Shown here piece by piece: positions 46,012 to 54,437 of a stretch of 64,000 nt of DNA. A program made the position numbers and the translations under genes. Every line of letters begins with the position of its first letter. The stretch's first letter is position 1. The stretch is taken from positions 2,354,001-2,418,000 of the forward strand of contig NZ_CP120368.1 of assembly GCF_029892045.1 (NCBI RefSeq), written 5' to 3'. This stretch comes from Sinorhizobium numidicum (lineage in GTDB: Bacteria; Pseudomonadota; Alphaproteobacteria; Rhizobiales; Rhizobiaceae). The notes beneath the pieces were generated by a model. That model worked only from the letters and a program-made list of their open reading frames with translations. It searched no databases and was not told where the DNA came from.

Positions 46012-49000
46012 GCTCCTGCATCGAATGCCTGGCTCGCGTCAGCAGGGCCGTTGCGCCCTGGCCTTCGGCGATCTCGATAGCAGAGCGCAAGTCTGCAGCA
46101 ACCGCGTCCTCGTTCGCCCCGGCCTGCGCATGAAGGATGGCGCGACAGCGATGCAACTCCGCCAGCCAGTAGGCGTGGCCGGTCTCCTCGGCTTTTTCGA
46201 TCGCTTCGTTCGCAACATCGATCGCAGACTCCAACTTGCCGGCACGCCCTAGCAACGCGGCATGCATGCAAAGATAGATCGGCAGGTCGGCGACGGCCCC
46301 GAGGTCTCGCAGGAGCAGCAGCCCATCTTGGAACCTCTTATGTCCGCTCGCGAGACTGCCGCGATGCGCCTCCGCCCAGCCTCCAAAGAGAAGCGACAGC
46401 CCGGACAGGGATTGCATTTCGTGCTTCTTGGCAAAACTCGCCATTCGCTCCGAAACGTTGATAAGCCGTTCAAAGTCCTCGCGATAAAAGGCCGAGACAG
46501 CTTCCGTATCGAGCGAATGCGCCTTGCTGGGCGCATGCGATATTCGGTCAACAAAAGTGATCATTTTGGAAAGCGCCGCGTCCGATGCTTTCGTCTGCCC
46601 CGTCAACCACAAGGAAAGCGACAGTTGACCGAGAGCGCAGACCTTCGCGTCGTGTCCGCCGAACTCCGTCCGGCTTTTCTTCGCCGCCTGCTCGTTATAG
46701 AGCGCCAGGCCGGCTTCAATGGCGTCCTTGGTCTCCCGGTGCCGGCCGAGGTTGAAATCGATGGCCCAGATGCAATGATTGACCTGAAGTTGAATTTCCG
46801 GATCATCGGCCTTCGCCAGCATGGCCTGCACTTCCAGGGCACGGTCGTGCATGACGTGAAAGTCCGACCCCGTGAGCCACCAGCCCCAATAGATCGGAAA
46901 CCATTTGGACTGATCCTCCATCGGCTGCCGGCGGGCAATTTCCACGCCGTCTTCATAGAGCTTGCGGGCGGGCGGCGAGTTCAGCCCGACCAGTCCGGTC
47001 AGGATTGGTCCCAGTGCCGTAAGCGCCGAAAGCTGCAACGGCTCGACCGTATGCCCATCGCCCACTTGGTCGCAAAGTGCCAGGGCATGTTCGAGGTAGT
47101 GTCGCGCTTCGATCATCGCCGACCGGCTCGAATTCTCCTTTCCGGCCAGTATGAACAACTCGATCGCCTCTTTCAGAAGCCCTGCCCGCTCCGCGTGCTC
47201 GGCGAGCGCGCCGACATCGATCCAGGGAGCGATCCCGCGATTTTCGCGCACTGCAGCAAAGAGCCGCCGGTGCAACATCTGCCGCTGTTTCCGCAACAGG
47301 GCCTTGTAGATCGTCTCCTGGATCAGCACATGCCGAAAACCATAGGCGACGCGCCCGGGCGCCCTGATCCGCATCAGGAATCCCGTCTCGCAGAGCATAA
47401 CCGCAGCACTCGCGAGCGCCTTCTTTCCGAAATCGGGTAACAGGGCCCGTAGCACCGGCAAATTGACATGCGTGCCGGCGACCGCCGCCGCTCGCGCCAC
47501 CTCCCTTGCGGAGCCTAGGTGCTGGAGGCGGGCGTTCAATATGGCCTCGAACGCCGAAATCTGAGTAGGTTTGATGCTTTCCGACAGGCTTGTGGCGTCG
47601 GATCCGACATTTTCCGACACCCACTGGCAGATTTCCTCGATGAAGAGCGGAACGCCGCCGGATATTCTCTCCGTCACGTCGAAGAGCTCGGGAAGCATGG
47701 CCCGGCGATGCTCCGGCCACCTCGCCTCGATCGCCAATCTCGTCTCGTCGCGATCGAGGGGACGCAGCGACAGGCGCGTCGGATCGACAGCGTCCAGCCA
47801 ATCCGAGCGAAAGCCGAGGCGCGAGGTTACGACGAGCAGAACGGGAAATTGGTGGATGACCCGCGCGGCCTCGCCAAGCAGGTCCTCGGACGTGGGATCG
47901 ATCCAGTGTATGTCCTCGACCGCCACCACTACCGGGCCGTTTCGACAGACGGCTTCGAGAGCGCGAAATACGGCGCCGCGGGCCTTCTCGCGGATCATCT
48001 TCGGATCGTCGTGCGACAGGCGCTCATTTCGCCCTTGCGCCCCAAGGAGATAGGTGAAGAGGTCGATGACCTCCGGGTCGCTGATGCCGTTGCGCTGGAA
48101 CACTGTCGCCACCGTGGCAGCCGTCAGGCCCAGTTGCCCGCCGCCCCTCGACATTGCGCCGGGAAAACTGTGCATCAAAGGGTGAAGCGTCGAGCGAAAG
48201 CCGCCGGGCAGGCATTGGAAAAAAAACAGCTTCGATCGCCTGTCACGCGTCTTTCTGCGGATTTCCCGCAGCAGGCGCGACTTGCCGATCCCTGCCTGTC
48301 CTTCGATCAGGAGCAGCGCTCCACGACCGTCGAGAACGCCGTCCCAGCATTGGGCAATCGAATTGAGCTCGCGTTCGCGATCGATGAGCGGACCGCCGAG
48401 TCTTCCGAAGGCATAGAACCGGTCAACCTCCATCCGGTGGCCGAGCGCGCGCCAAACCTTTTCGGGCTCGGAGAAACCTTTGAGCACCTTGCTGCCTTGA
48501 AACACGAAGGCATGCGAGCGGCCCGCCAGATTTCGCGTGTCCTCGGACACCAGAACGCTGTTCGGCGCGGCGATCCCCTCGATCCGAGTGGCCATCGCGA
48601 GGGCGGCCCCGGTGACCGGCTCCTGAGTCCCGTTCTCTTCCGGTGCCTCGCGGACGAGAGCGATGGATGTCGCGATCCCGACGCGAACACACAAATCGTC
48701 GCGTCCCGCTTCTCGACCGACGCGCTTGCAGCCCTCGATGATCTTCAGCCCCGCCCGGATCGCGAGCGAGGCCGCGTCCTTCGCATCGAGTTCGATCGGA
48801 AAGAGCGCGACCCCGCCGTCGCCGGCCTCGTGCTGCATGACGCCCGAATGCGAGGTTATCGATTGTTTCGCAGCTCGCTGGAAGGCGGACATCAGGTCCT
48901 GATAATCCTCGATATCCATCACCTGCATGAGATCGGTCGACCCGACCAGATCGTAGCAAAGGGCGGTTACGATACGCCGCTCGCCGCCAGGCACGGATGA

Positions 49001-49066
49001 GCGGCCGGGGCGCTGTGCACGCTTGCCCGCTCCTCGTGGTGTGTTGATCCGGCTTTCGCGCAGCAT
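45989..49066 (-). CDS. Class III nucleotide cyclase - AAA/STAND ATPase - TPR regulator
   Basis: A 1025-residue multidomain protein. The cyclase domain (about 30-210) has metal-binding Asp39 (CYDLVGST) and Asp83 (AGDGGVALF). The NTPase (about 225-480) has Walker A GQAGIGKS (256-263) and Walker B-like VVVAVEDIHWID. A long helical TPR-like half follows to the C-terminus. It is the first gene of the operon and overlaps ycaO. Such proteins act as ATP-dependent signalling or transcription-linked switches. There is no LuxR-type DNA-binding domain, so the output is unknown. Both Asp residues for catalysis are present. Confidence 0.88.
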   Translation of the reverse strand: MLRESRINTPRGAGKRAQRPGRSSVPGGERRIVTALCYDLVGSTDLMQVMDIEDYQDLMSAFQRAAKQSITSHSGVMQHEAGDGGVALFPIELDAKDAASLAIRAGLKIIEGCKRVGREAGRDDLCVRVGIATSIALVREAPEENGTQEPVTGAALAMATRIEGIAAPNSVLVSEDTRNLAGRSHAFVFQGSKVLKGFSEPEKVWRALGHRMEVDRFYAFGRLGGPLIDRERELNSIAQCWDGVLDGRGALLLIEGQAGIGKSRLLREIRRKTRDRRSKLFFFQCLPGGFRSTLHPLMHSFPGAMSRGGGQLGLTAATVATVFQRNGISDPEVIDLFTYLLGAQGRNERLSHDDPKMIREKARGAVFRALEAVCRNGPVVVAVEDIHWIDPTSEDLLGEAARVIHQFPVLLVVTSRLGFRSDWLDAVDPTRLSLRPLDRDETRLAIEARWPEHRRAMLPELFDVTERISGGVPLFIEEICQWVSENVGSDATSLSESIKPTQISAFEAILNARLQHLGSAREVARAAAVAGTHVNLPVLRALLPDFGKKALASAAVMLCETGFLMRIRAPGRVAYGFRHVLIQETIYKALLRKQRQMLHRRLFAAVRENRGIAPWIDVGALAEHAERAGLLKEAIELFILAGKENSSRSAMIEARHYLEHALALCDQVGDGHTVEPLQLSALTALGPILTGLVGLNSPPARKLYEDGVEIARRQPMEDQSKWFPIYWGWWLTGSDFHVMHDRALEVQAMLAKADDPEIQLQVNHCIWAIDFNLGRHRETKDAIEAGLALYNEQAAKKSRTEFGGHDAKVCALGQLSLSLWLTGQTKASDAALSKMITFVDRISHAPSKAHSLDTEAVSAFYREDFERLINVSERMASFAKKHEMQSLSGLSLLFGGWAEAHRGSLASGHKRFQDGLLLLRDLGAVADLPIYLCMHAALLGRAGKLESAIDVANEAIEKAEETGHAYWLAELHRCRAILHAQAGANEDAVAADLRSAIEIAEGQGATALLTRARHSMQELGVVLDR

Positions 49067-49496
49067 GCACCACTCCCGCCGTCAGTGCGGTCCTCTTCTG
49101 ACGCGCAAATTCAGTCTAAGTAATTCCTCTTCCGCCTAATTGTTAAAACCGATGTTAGAAGAGGCATGCAGGGGAATATCGTGACCGCACCGCGCCCGTT
49201 CAGAAAGTTCTAACATAGGTGGGAAGCTGACCGTCGGATGAGCGAATGTCAATCGGCAGCAAGTTGCAACGCCCGCAGCCGTTCGACCTCCGCTTCCACT
49301 ACAATAGATCGCAGAGTGCGCCCCGCTTCTTCTCCGCGCCCGCGGCGGCGGGCTGCGGTGTCAACACGCCTGGGCACTGGATTGTTGCACGAATTGAGCG
49401 CAACCTTGAATGAGGGCGACGCAGTTCCCGGAATTGGGTCAGCCAGCGCTTCGGTCGAATGAACGCTCGGCATCCAGCTTGGGTCAGGAGGGGTCC
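49067..49496. other. Divergent intergenic region between the operon and the patatin gene
   Basis: About 430 bp. An AT-rich stretch at 49100-49170 is likely to contain the operon promoter. It includes a degenerate palindrome (CCTCTTC with GAAGAGGCATGCAG). No gene is supported. Confidence 0.45.
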
Positions 49497-51401
49497 ATGG
49501 CAGGCGCTCCCACGAAATATTGCGATCTGGTCATGAAAGGCGGCATTACCAGCGGCATCGTCTATCCGCATGCCGCTCTGGCGATTTCGAAAGACTATCG
49601 TTTCAAGAATATCGGCGGCACGTCTGCAGGGGCGATTGCGGCCGCCGCCTGCGCTGCGTCGGCGGTAGGCGACCGGCGTAAGCATGCGAAGGCGGCAATC
49701 GCCTATCCCGAAAGCCGCGTCGGTTTCGAGGGTTTGCGGGAGGTTGCAAAGGACCTTGCCTCGCCCGGTTTCATCTACGGCCTCTTCCAGCCCGCCGCCG
49801 GCGCGAGTCGGGCTTATCGGCTGATCGTCACCCTGGCAGGCAATACGGGCACGATGCGCAAGATGCTGGCGCTTCTCTCCGCCGTGGTGCTGATCGCGCC
49901 CATCGAAATGCTCCTGCTGCTGGCCGCGCTGCTGAGCCTCGGCTACGCCGTCGGAGGCCAGACGGGCGTGGCGGCCGCCGCCCTTCCGGCGATGATCTGC
50001 GCCTATCTCGGCGGCACCATCTTCGGGTTGTTCCGCGTTGCCCACGTGATGCGACGCAATTTTCTCGGATTGTGCACCGGTATGCCGCGCAAACGCCTGT
50101 TCCGGCGGCGGAAGGCGGCCTTGACCGATTCGCTGCACGAGACGTTGCAGACGCTTTCCGGCCAAGACGCCGACCAGCCGCTGACCTTCGGGGACCTCTG
50201 GAACGCCGAGCGCTACCCGAACGAGCCCGATTCCGAGCACGCTATCACCCTGAAAATGATCACGACGGGCGTTTCCCATCAGGAACCGCGCAGTCTGCCG
50301 TTCGAAAGCGGGCTCTTCTGGTTTCGGCGCGAGGAATTCGAAGCGCTGTTCCCGAAAGCTCTCGTCGACTGGATGGTGGCGAAGGCCGGAGAGCCGGTCA
50401 CCGTCGATGGCAGCGACTACTACCGCCTGCCGCACGGGCCGGACATGCCGGTTCTGGTCGCCACCCGCATGAGCCTCAGCTTTCCCCTCCTGATCAGTGC
50501 CGTGCCGCTGTACGAGCCGTCCTGGCCACAGCGACCGGCGGGCGTAGCTCCCCAACCGCCCGCCGATGAAAACGCTGCGCCGGAAGAACCCGAGCAGCAG
50601 ACCGTGATCGAAAGCACCGAGGCTTTGACGACAGGCGGCAGAAGGCAAAGGGCGAGACCCACGGGCTTTCGCATTTGCTGGTTCTCCGACGGCGGCATCA
50701 GCAGCAACTTCCCGATCCACCTCTTCGACCGCGCGCTGCCGCGCTGGCCCACCTTTGCCATCAACCTCGTCTACCCCGGCACCGCCGATGCCGGTACACG
50801 GCCGGATGTCTTCCTGCCGGAGGACAACAATCAGGGCTGGCAGCGGCACTACCAGCCGATCGCGCATCCTTCCGCGCTCCGCGAACTCTCCGGCTTCCTC
50901 TTCGGCATCGTCGCAACCATGCAGAACTGGCGCGATCTCCTGCAGTCGCGTGCACCAGGCCATCGCGAACGCATCGTGCATGTATCTCTGACGCCTCAGG
51001 AAGGCGGCATGAACCTCGACATGCCGAAGGAAATGCTTGCCGCCGTATCGCGCAAAGGCATAGAGGCCGGCGAGGCCTTCGCGCGCTTCTCCTTCGAGAA
51101 CCACTACTGGATCCGCTGGCGCAATCTCGCCTCCGCGCTCCAGCGGTATACGGTCGATATCGCTGAAAGCGACGCCTACCAGCCGAAGATTTCGGACTAC
51201 GCAGAGGCGTATGACCTCCCCCGGGACGCAACGGCGACGCCACCATCCTACCGCTTCAGGAGCAAGGCGGAGCGCGACGAGGCGGAAAGGCTTTTCGAGA
51301 AGCTCGCCGCCGAGGGCGGGACCTGGAGCGATCAAGGGCCGGACCTGACGAAGACGGCGCCGAAACCGCTGCCGCAAATGCAGATCATGCCGATCTATTA
51401 G
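49497..51401 (+). CDS. Patatin-like phospholipase with internal membrane segments
   Basis: A 634-residue protein. The patatin oxyanion motif is MKGGITSGIVYP, the nucleophile elbow GGTSAGA (Ser43), and the catalytic Asp is in SDGG (398-400). Between them, at about 120-183, lie two or three hydrophobic helices (KMLALLSAVVLIAPIEMLLL, then ALPAMICAYLGGTIFGLF), so the catalytic domain is split by a membrane insertion. AGGAGGGG is the ribosome binding site. It is divergent from the cyclase-ATPase gene. It probably hydrolyses membrane lipids; the trigger is unknown. Confidence 0.88.
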   Translation: MAGAPTKYCDLVMKGGITSGIVYPHAALAISKDYRFKNIGGTSAGAIAAAACAASAVGDRRKHAKAAIAYPESRVGFEGLREVAKDLASPGFIYGLFQPAAGASRAYRLIVTLAGNTGTMRKMLALLSAVVLIAPIEMLLLLAALLSLGYAVGGQTGVAAAALPAMICAYLGGTIFGLFRVAHVMRRNFLGLCTGMPRKRLFRRRKAALTDSLHETLQTLSGQDADQPLTFGDLWNAERYPNEPDSEHAITLKMITTGVSHQEPRSLPFESGLFWFRREEFEALFPKALVDWMVAKAGEPVTVDGSDYYRLPHGPDMPVLVATRMSLSFPLLISAVPLYEPSWPQRPAGVAPQPPADENAAPEEPEQQTVIESTEALTTGGRRQRARPTGFRICWFSDGGISSNFPIHLFDRALPRWPTFAINLVYPGTADAGTRPDVFLPEDNNQGWQRHYQPIAHPSALRELSGFLFGIVATMQNWRDLLQSRAPGHRERIVHVSLTPQEGGMNLDMPKEMLAAVSRKGIEAGEAFARFSFENHYWIRWRNLASALQRYTVDIAESDAYQPKISDYAEAYDLPRDATATPPSYRFRSKAERDEAERLFEKLAAEGGTWSDQGPDLTKTAPKPLPQMQIMPIY

Positions 51402-51419
51402 AGCAGATGAGACAGGCGA

Positions 51420-51540
51420 GTGGCCCTCATCCGGCCTGCCGGCCGCCTTCTCCCGGCAGGCGGGGCGAAGGTGACCCGCAGCAAGCGCCGGTGTTCAAAG
51501 CTCCCTCTCCCAGCCTGCGGAGAGAGGGGTGGGTAGGGCC
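51420..51540. repeat. Two short hairpin repeats after the patatin gene
   Basis: CCTCATCCGGCCTGCCGGCC with a CCCGGCAGGCGGGG return arm (51427-51468), then CCCTCTCCCAGCCTGCGGAGAG (51502-51530). Similar short repeats occur near 36300. Probably the transcript end of the patatin gene. Confidence 0.55.
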
Positions 51541-51544
51541 TCAA

Positions 51545-51648
51545 CTACAGCGCCGTGCGTTTTTTCAGACGCACAAAGGTCGCTGTAGAACTTTGAATTG
51601 CTGTATGTTTTCATCCTTAAATCGGTTCCGATTTAAGGAAAGATGCAG
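51545..51648 (+). repeat. RIME1-like double-palindrome repeat
   Basis: A full copy with CTACAGCGCCGTGCGTT/GACGCAC and CCTTAAATCGG/CCGATTTAAGG. It is the first RIME1-like copy on this side of the YcaO-TfuA region. Confidence 0.9.
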
Positions 51649-51664
51649 GAGGCAGCCCGGCGCA

Positions 51665-52311
51665 TCAATAGAGCCCGTCGCGCGTGCCCGTGTCGACGAT
51701 CGCTTGCATCTCCTCGACCGTCTCCGCCAGCTTTGCATGGGCAATCAGCATCTCCGCAAAGGATGGCAGGCGGCTGATATCGGGCCAGGCCTGCGGTTGC
51801 CACATGTTCGAGCGGACCATGCATTTCGGACAATGGGAAAGTACGTGAGAAATTTCGACGACCAGTGTTCCGGGCGCTTGCCGTTGACGATCGTCGCCTC
51901 ATGCAATTCGGCATCGCGAACGATGAGCGCTTTACCGGCCATCCGAAGCGTATGGGTAACGCCCGGGATGAGGAAAATCAGTCCGACGTTGGGATTGCCA
52001 AGAACATTGCGCAAAGTATCCAGCCGGCGATTGCCGGGCCGGTCCGGAATTGCGACGGTCTTCTCGTCCAACACCTTGACGAAGCCGGCGGGATCACCCT
52101 TCGGAGAAACGTCGAGCAGGCCATCGGCGCCGACCGATGCGACGAAGACAAAAGGCGAATGGGCGATGAAATGGCGAGCCTGTTCGTCAATCGTGCGCAA
52201 GACCTTGGCAATCGACCGTTCCGACGGCGGACCCAGCACCGTCCGCAACTGCTCCTCGCTCGTGACGATGTCTCGAAAACGATGCCGGAGACCGCTCCCG
52301 TCGTGCTGCAT
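51665..52311 (-). pseudogene. Frameshifted FMN-dependent PPOX-type flavoprotein
   Basis: Residues 1-150 in one frame are a pyridoxamine-5'-phosphate-oxidase-like domain (FVASVGADGLLDVSPKGDP, then NVGLIFLIPGVTHTLRMAG). After GKRPE the frame shifts near 51866-51872. The other frame continues LVVEISHVLSHCPKCMVRSN and runs to DTGTRDGLY at 51665. That tail (HCxKCMxRS) is the expected C-terminus of this subfamily. A single-base deletion, or a sequencing error, explains it. Without correction the product has a wrong 26-residue end. Confidence 0.82.
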
Positions 52312-52431
52312 GGTACCCGCTCCTCTCGCGTCGCCTCACTATGCCGCAACGCGTTGTGCCACCGCAATCCCGGGGAACGGCAACTTTTCCTTGTGGACGC
52401 GGCACCTGCCTCCGCTATAGTCGATCGCCGT

Positions 52432-52472
52432 CACAGCGACCGTTGCGCATTTGGAAAGACGCGCGGTGCTCC
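52432..52472 (-). repeat. RIME1-like hairpin 1 alone, in the lysE leader
   Basis: CACAGCGACCGTTGCGC...GACGCGCGGTGCTC. Only hairpin 1 is present, 19 bp before the start codon of the LysE gene, so it lies in its 5' untranslated region. Confidence 0.7.
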
Positions 52473-52490
52473 TCAAGAGGAACGAAAACA

Positions 52491-53123
52491 ATGCCGTCGA
52501 CCGGGTTGCTGATCACCTTTCTCATCACCACCGCCATTTTCGCCTATATTCCGGGGCCGGCCATGCTCTATGCAGCGGCCCAGACAATGGCGCGCGGCCG
52601 CTGGTCCGGCCTGATGGCCACCCTCGGTATTCATATCGGCGGCTATGCGCACGTCGCCGCTTCCGCTGCGGGACTTTCCGTCCTCTTTCACGCTGTGCCC
52701 ACACTCTATCTCGCCGTCAAATTGACCGGTGCCGCCTATCTCATCTGGCTCGGCATTTCCGTGTTCCGCGCCAAGGCGCAAGGACACATCGCTCTGCCCG
52801 AAGTCCAGGCGAAATCCGGCCAGCGCGCCTTGCTCGAAAGCATCATCGTCGAGGTTTTAAATCCCAAGACTGCGATCTTCTTCGTCGCCTTCCTGCCGCA
52901 GTTCATCGACGCCTCCGCGGCGCTTCCGGTCTGGGCCCAGTTCGTGGTTCTCGGAACGATCGTCAACCTGATGTTCTCGTCGGCGGACATTCTCTGCGTC
53001 GTGCTTGCAGGCGCGCTGATATCGAAGCTGAAGCGCTCAACGCGCGCCCAACGCCTCGTTCAGCGCGCCGGCGGCGCGGCCCTCGTCGGCTTGGGCGCCC
53101 ATCTCGCCTTGCAGAAGGGCTAA
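52491..53123 (+). CDS. LysE family translocator
   Basis: A 210-residue exporter with about six membrane helices. The N-terminal motif YIPGPAMLYAAAQTMARG and the central VEVLNPKTAIFFVAFLPQF are diagnostic of the LysE/RhtB group, which exports amino acids such as lysine, threonine or homoserine lactone. The start ATG has AAGAGG upstream. The leader carries a RIME1-like hairpin. Confidence 0.9.
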   Translation: MPSTGLLITFLITTAIFAYIPGPAMLYAAAQTMARGRWSGLMATLGIHIGGYAHVAASAAGLSVLFHAVPTLYLAVKLTGAAYLIWLGISVFRAKAQGHIALPEVQAKSGQRALLESIIVEVLNPKTAIFFVAFLPQFIDASAALPVWAQFVVLGTIVNLMFSSADILCVVLAGALISKLKRSTRAQRLVQRAGGAALVGLGAHLALQKG

Positions 53124-53310
53124 GGCGGCGAATTTTAACCCGACAATCGTCAATCGCTCAGTTGCGCACCTCGCGACGATGTAGCGGAAATGACGCCGGA
53201 GAGAATGCTGCCGTTGTGCTGCGTGCTACCACTGACCCTTCTCGCGTAGGCGCAATATGCCGCACCGAGCCGCGCCGCAATGCCGTCGATGAGCGAGGCA
53301 CGCGAAACCG

Positions 53311-53841
53311 TCACTCGGGCGGCAGCGGAATGAGTGGCCAGTTCGTGGTGATACCGGCTTGCACCGGGCGTTCCAGATAGGTCGAGAGAACCACAAAGCT
53401 TCGCGTACCCCTGACGCCCGGCAGAACGTAAAGCTGCGACAGAAATTGCTCCATTGCCTGCGCGTTCGCCGTCCGCACCTTCAACACGACGCAGGTATCG
53501 CCGGCGACTGAGTGTATCTCTTCCACTTCCGGAAAGGCCTTTAGCTTCATCATGCGCTGGCTCTTCCCCCAGCCATCGGCATCAACGTGGACGAAGGCCA
53601 GAAAGGGTTTTCCGACCGACGTCGCGTCGATGCGGGCCGCCGTCCCGATCAGCGCGCCCGCGGCCTTGAGGCGCTTGACGCGCTCATGCACTGCCGGGGC
53701 GGAGAGCCCGACGGCCTGCCCGATTTCCGCGTAGGTCAAGCGTGCATCCTCGGTCAGCGCTCCTAATATCTTTCGGTCGAAAGCATCCAGCGACCGGGCA
53801 GGCCTGTCGTTTAGCTGAACATCCTCTGTTTTTGAATTCAT
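53311..53841 (-). CDS. Lrp/AsnC family transcriptional regulator
   Basis: A 176-residue regulator. Winged helix: LDAFDRKILGALTEDARLTY and AEIGQAVGLSAPAVHERVKR. C-terminal RAM domain with HSVAGDTCVVLKVRT. It lies divergent from a RidA-family gene with a 67-bp gap, so it probably controls that gene in response to an amino acid. Confidence 0.9.
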   Translation of the reverse strand: MNSKTEDVQLNDRPARSLDAFDRKILGALTEDARLTYAEIGQAVGLSAPAVHERVKRLKAAGALIGTAARIDATSVGKPFLAFVHVDADGWGKSQRMMKLKAFPEVEEIHSVAGDTCVVLKVRTANAQAMEQFLSQLYVLPGVRGTRSFVVLSTYLERPVQAGITTNWPLIPLPPE

Positions 53842-53908
53842 TCGGCAAATCCCCCCTTTTTCTAATTTTCATATCATGATTTTAGAACATTACGAAAGGA
53901 TGTTCACC

Positions 53909-54295
53909 ATGAACGCTATCCCGAAAAACCCTACCGACGGAATCTATGCCGCCACGGCAGACTACGTGCATGCGATGGAAGTGACCGATCTCCGACGGCT
54001 GCTCTTCCTCAGCGGCACGATGGGGCTCGACGAGAATGGAAATGCTCCCGAGCGGCTCGAAGATCAGCTCGCTTTGATCTGGTCGAATATCCGGCGAATA
54101 CTGGCCGAAGCGGATATGACCGCCGACAACATCGTTCGAGTGACGAGCTACCTTCGAGACCGAAGTTTTGCGGAGGCCAACCAGAACGCACGTCTGGAAG
54201 CGCTTGGGATAAGGCGTGTCCCGACCACTGCCCTGGTCGTCGAAACTCTGGAGGCCGATTGGCTTGTGGAGATTGAAGTCATCGCCGCCGCCTGA
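53909..54295 (+). CDS. RidA family protein
   Basis: A 128-residue RidA/YjgF-like protein. The core LFLSGTMGLDENG, TADNIVRVTSYLRD and VPTTALVVETLEADWLVEIE fits the family, but the deaminase Arg (usually in the NxxSR/R105 position) is not evident, so imine-hydrolysing activity is uncertain. The start MNAIPKNPTDG at 53909 has AAAGGA upstream. Divergent from an Lrp regulator. Confidence 0.82.
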   Translation: MNAIPKNPTDGIYAATADYVHAMEVTDLRRLLFLSGTMGLDENGNAPERLEDQLALIWSNIRRILAEADMTADNIVRVTSYLRDRSFAEANQNARLEALGIRRVPTTALVVETLEADWLVEIEVIAAA

Positions 54296-54322
54296 CAAGG
54301 CCGGCAGCGTCACGGCAGCCCA

Positions 54323-54422
54323 CTAGAGCGCCGCGCGTCTTATCAGACGCGCAAAGGACGCTGTAGCACCTTGAATTTCTGCACGTTTTTATCCTTAAGT
54401 CGGCTACGATTTAAGGAACACG
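54323..54422 (+). repeat. RIME1-like double-palindrome repeat
   Basis: A full copy (CTAGAGCGCCGCGCGTC/GACGCGC; CCTTAAGTCGG/CGATTTAAGG) with a slightly decayed right end. It sits between convergent ridA-like and helicase genes. Confidence 0.85.
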
Positions 54423-54437
54423 CTTTAGGCGCGAAGA

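Noticed and set aside
46262..47440. A 392-codon plus-strand ORF inside the cyclase-ATPase-TPR gene
   Set aside because: Composition and lack of motifs mark it as a shadow frame of the 1025-residue protein.
49299..51377. A 692-codon minus-strand ORF opposite the patatin gene
   Set aside because: It is the antisense shadow of a gene with clear catalytic motifs, has no family signature, and results from high third-position GC.
45989..51401. A true CBASS or Pycsar defence system
   Set aside because: The cyclase is a class III domain fused to a STAND-like ATPase with TPRs and lies in an operon with ycaO-tfuA; no CD-NTase or dedicated cyclic-nucleotide effector domain is visible. Kept only as a low-level hypothesis.
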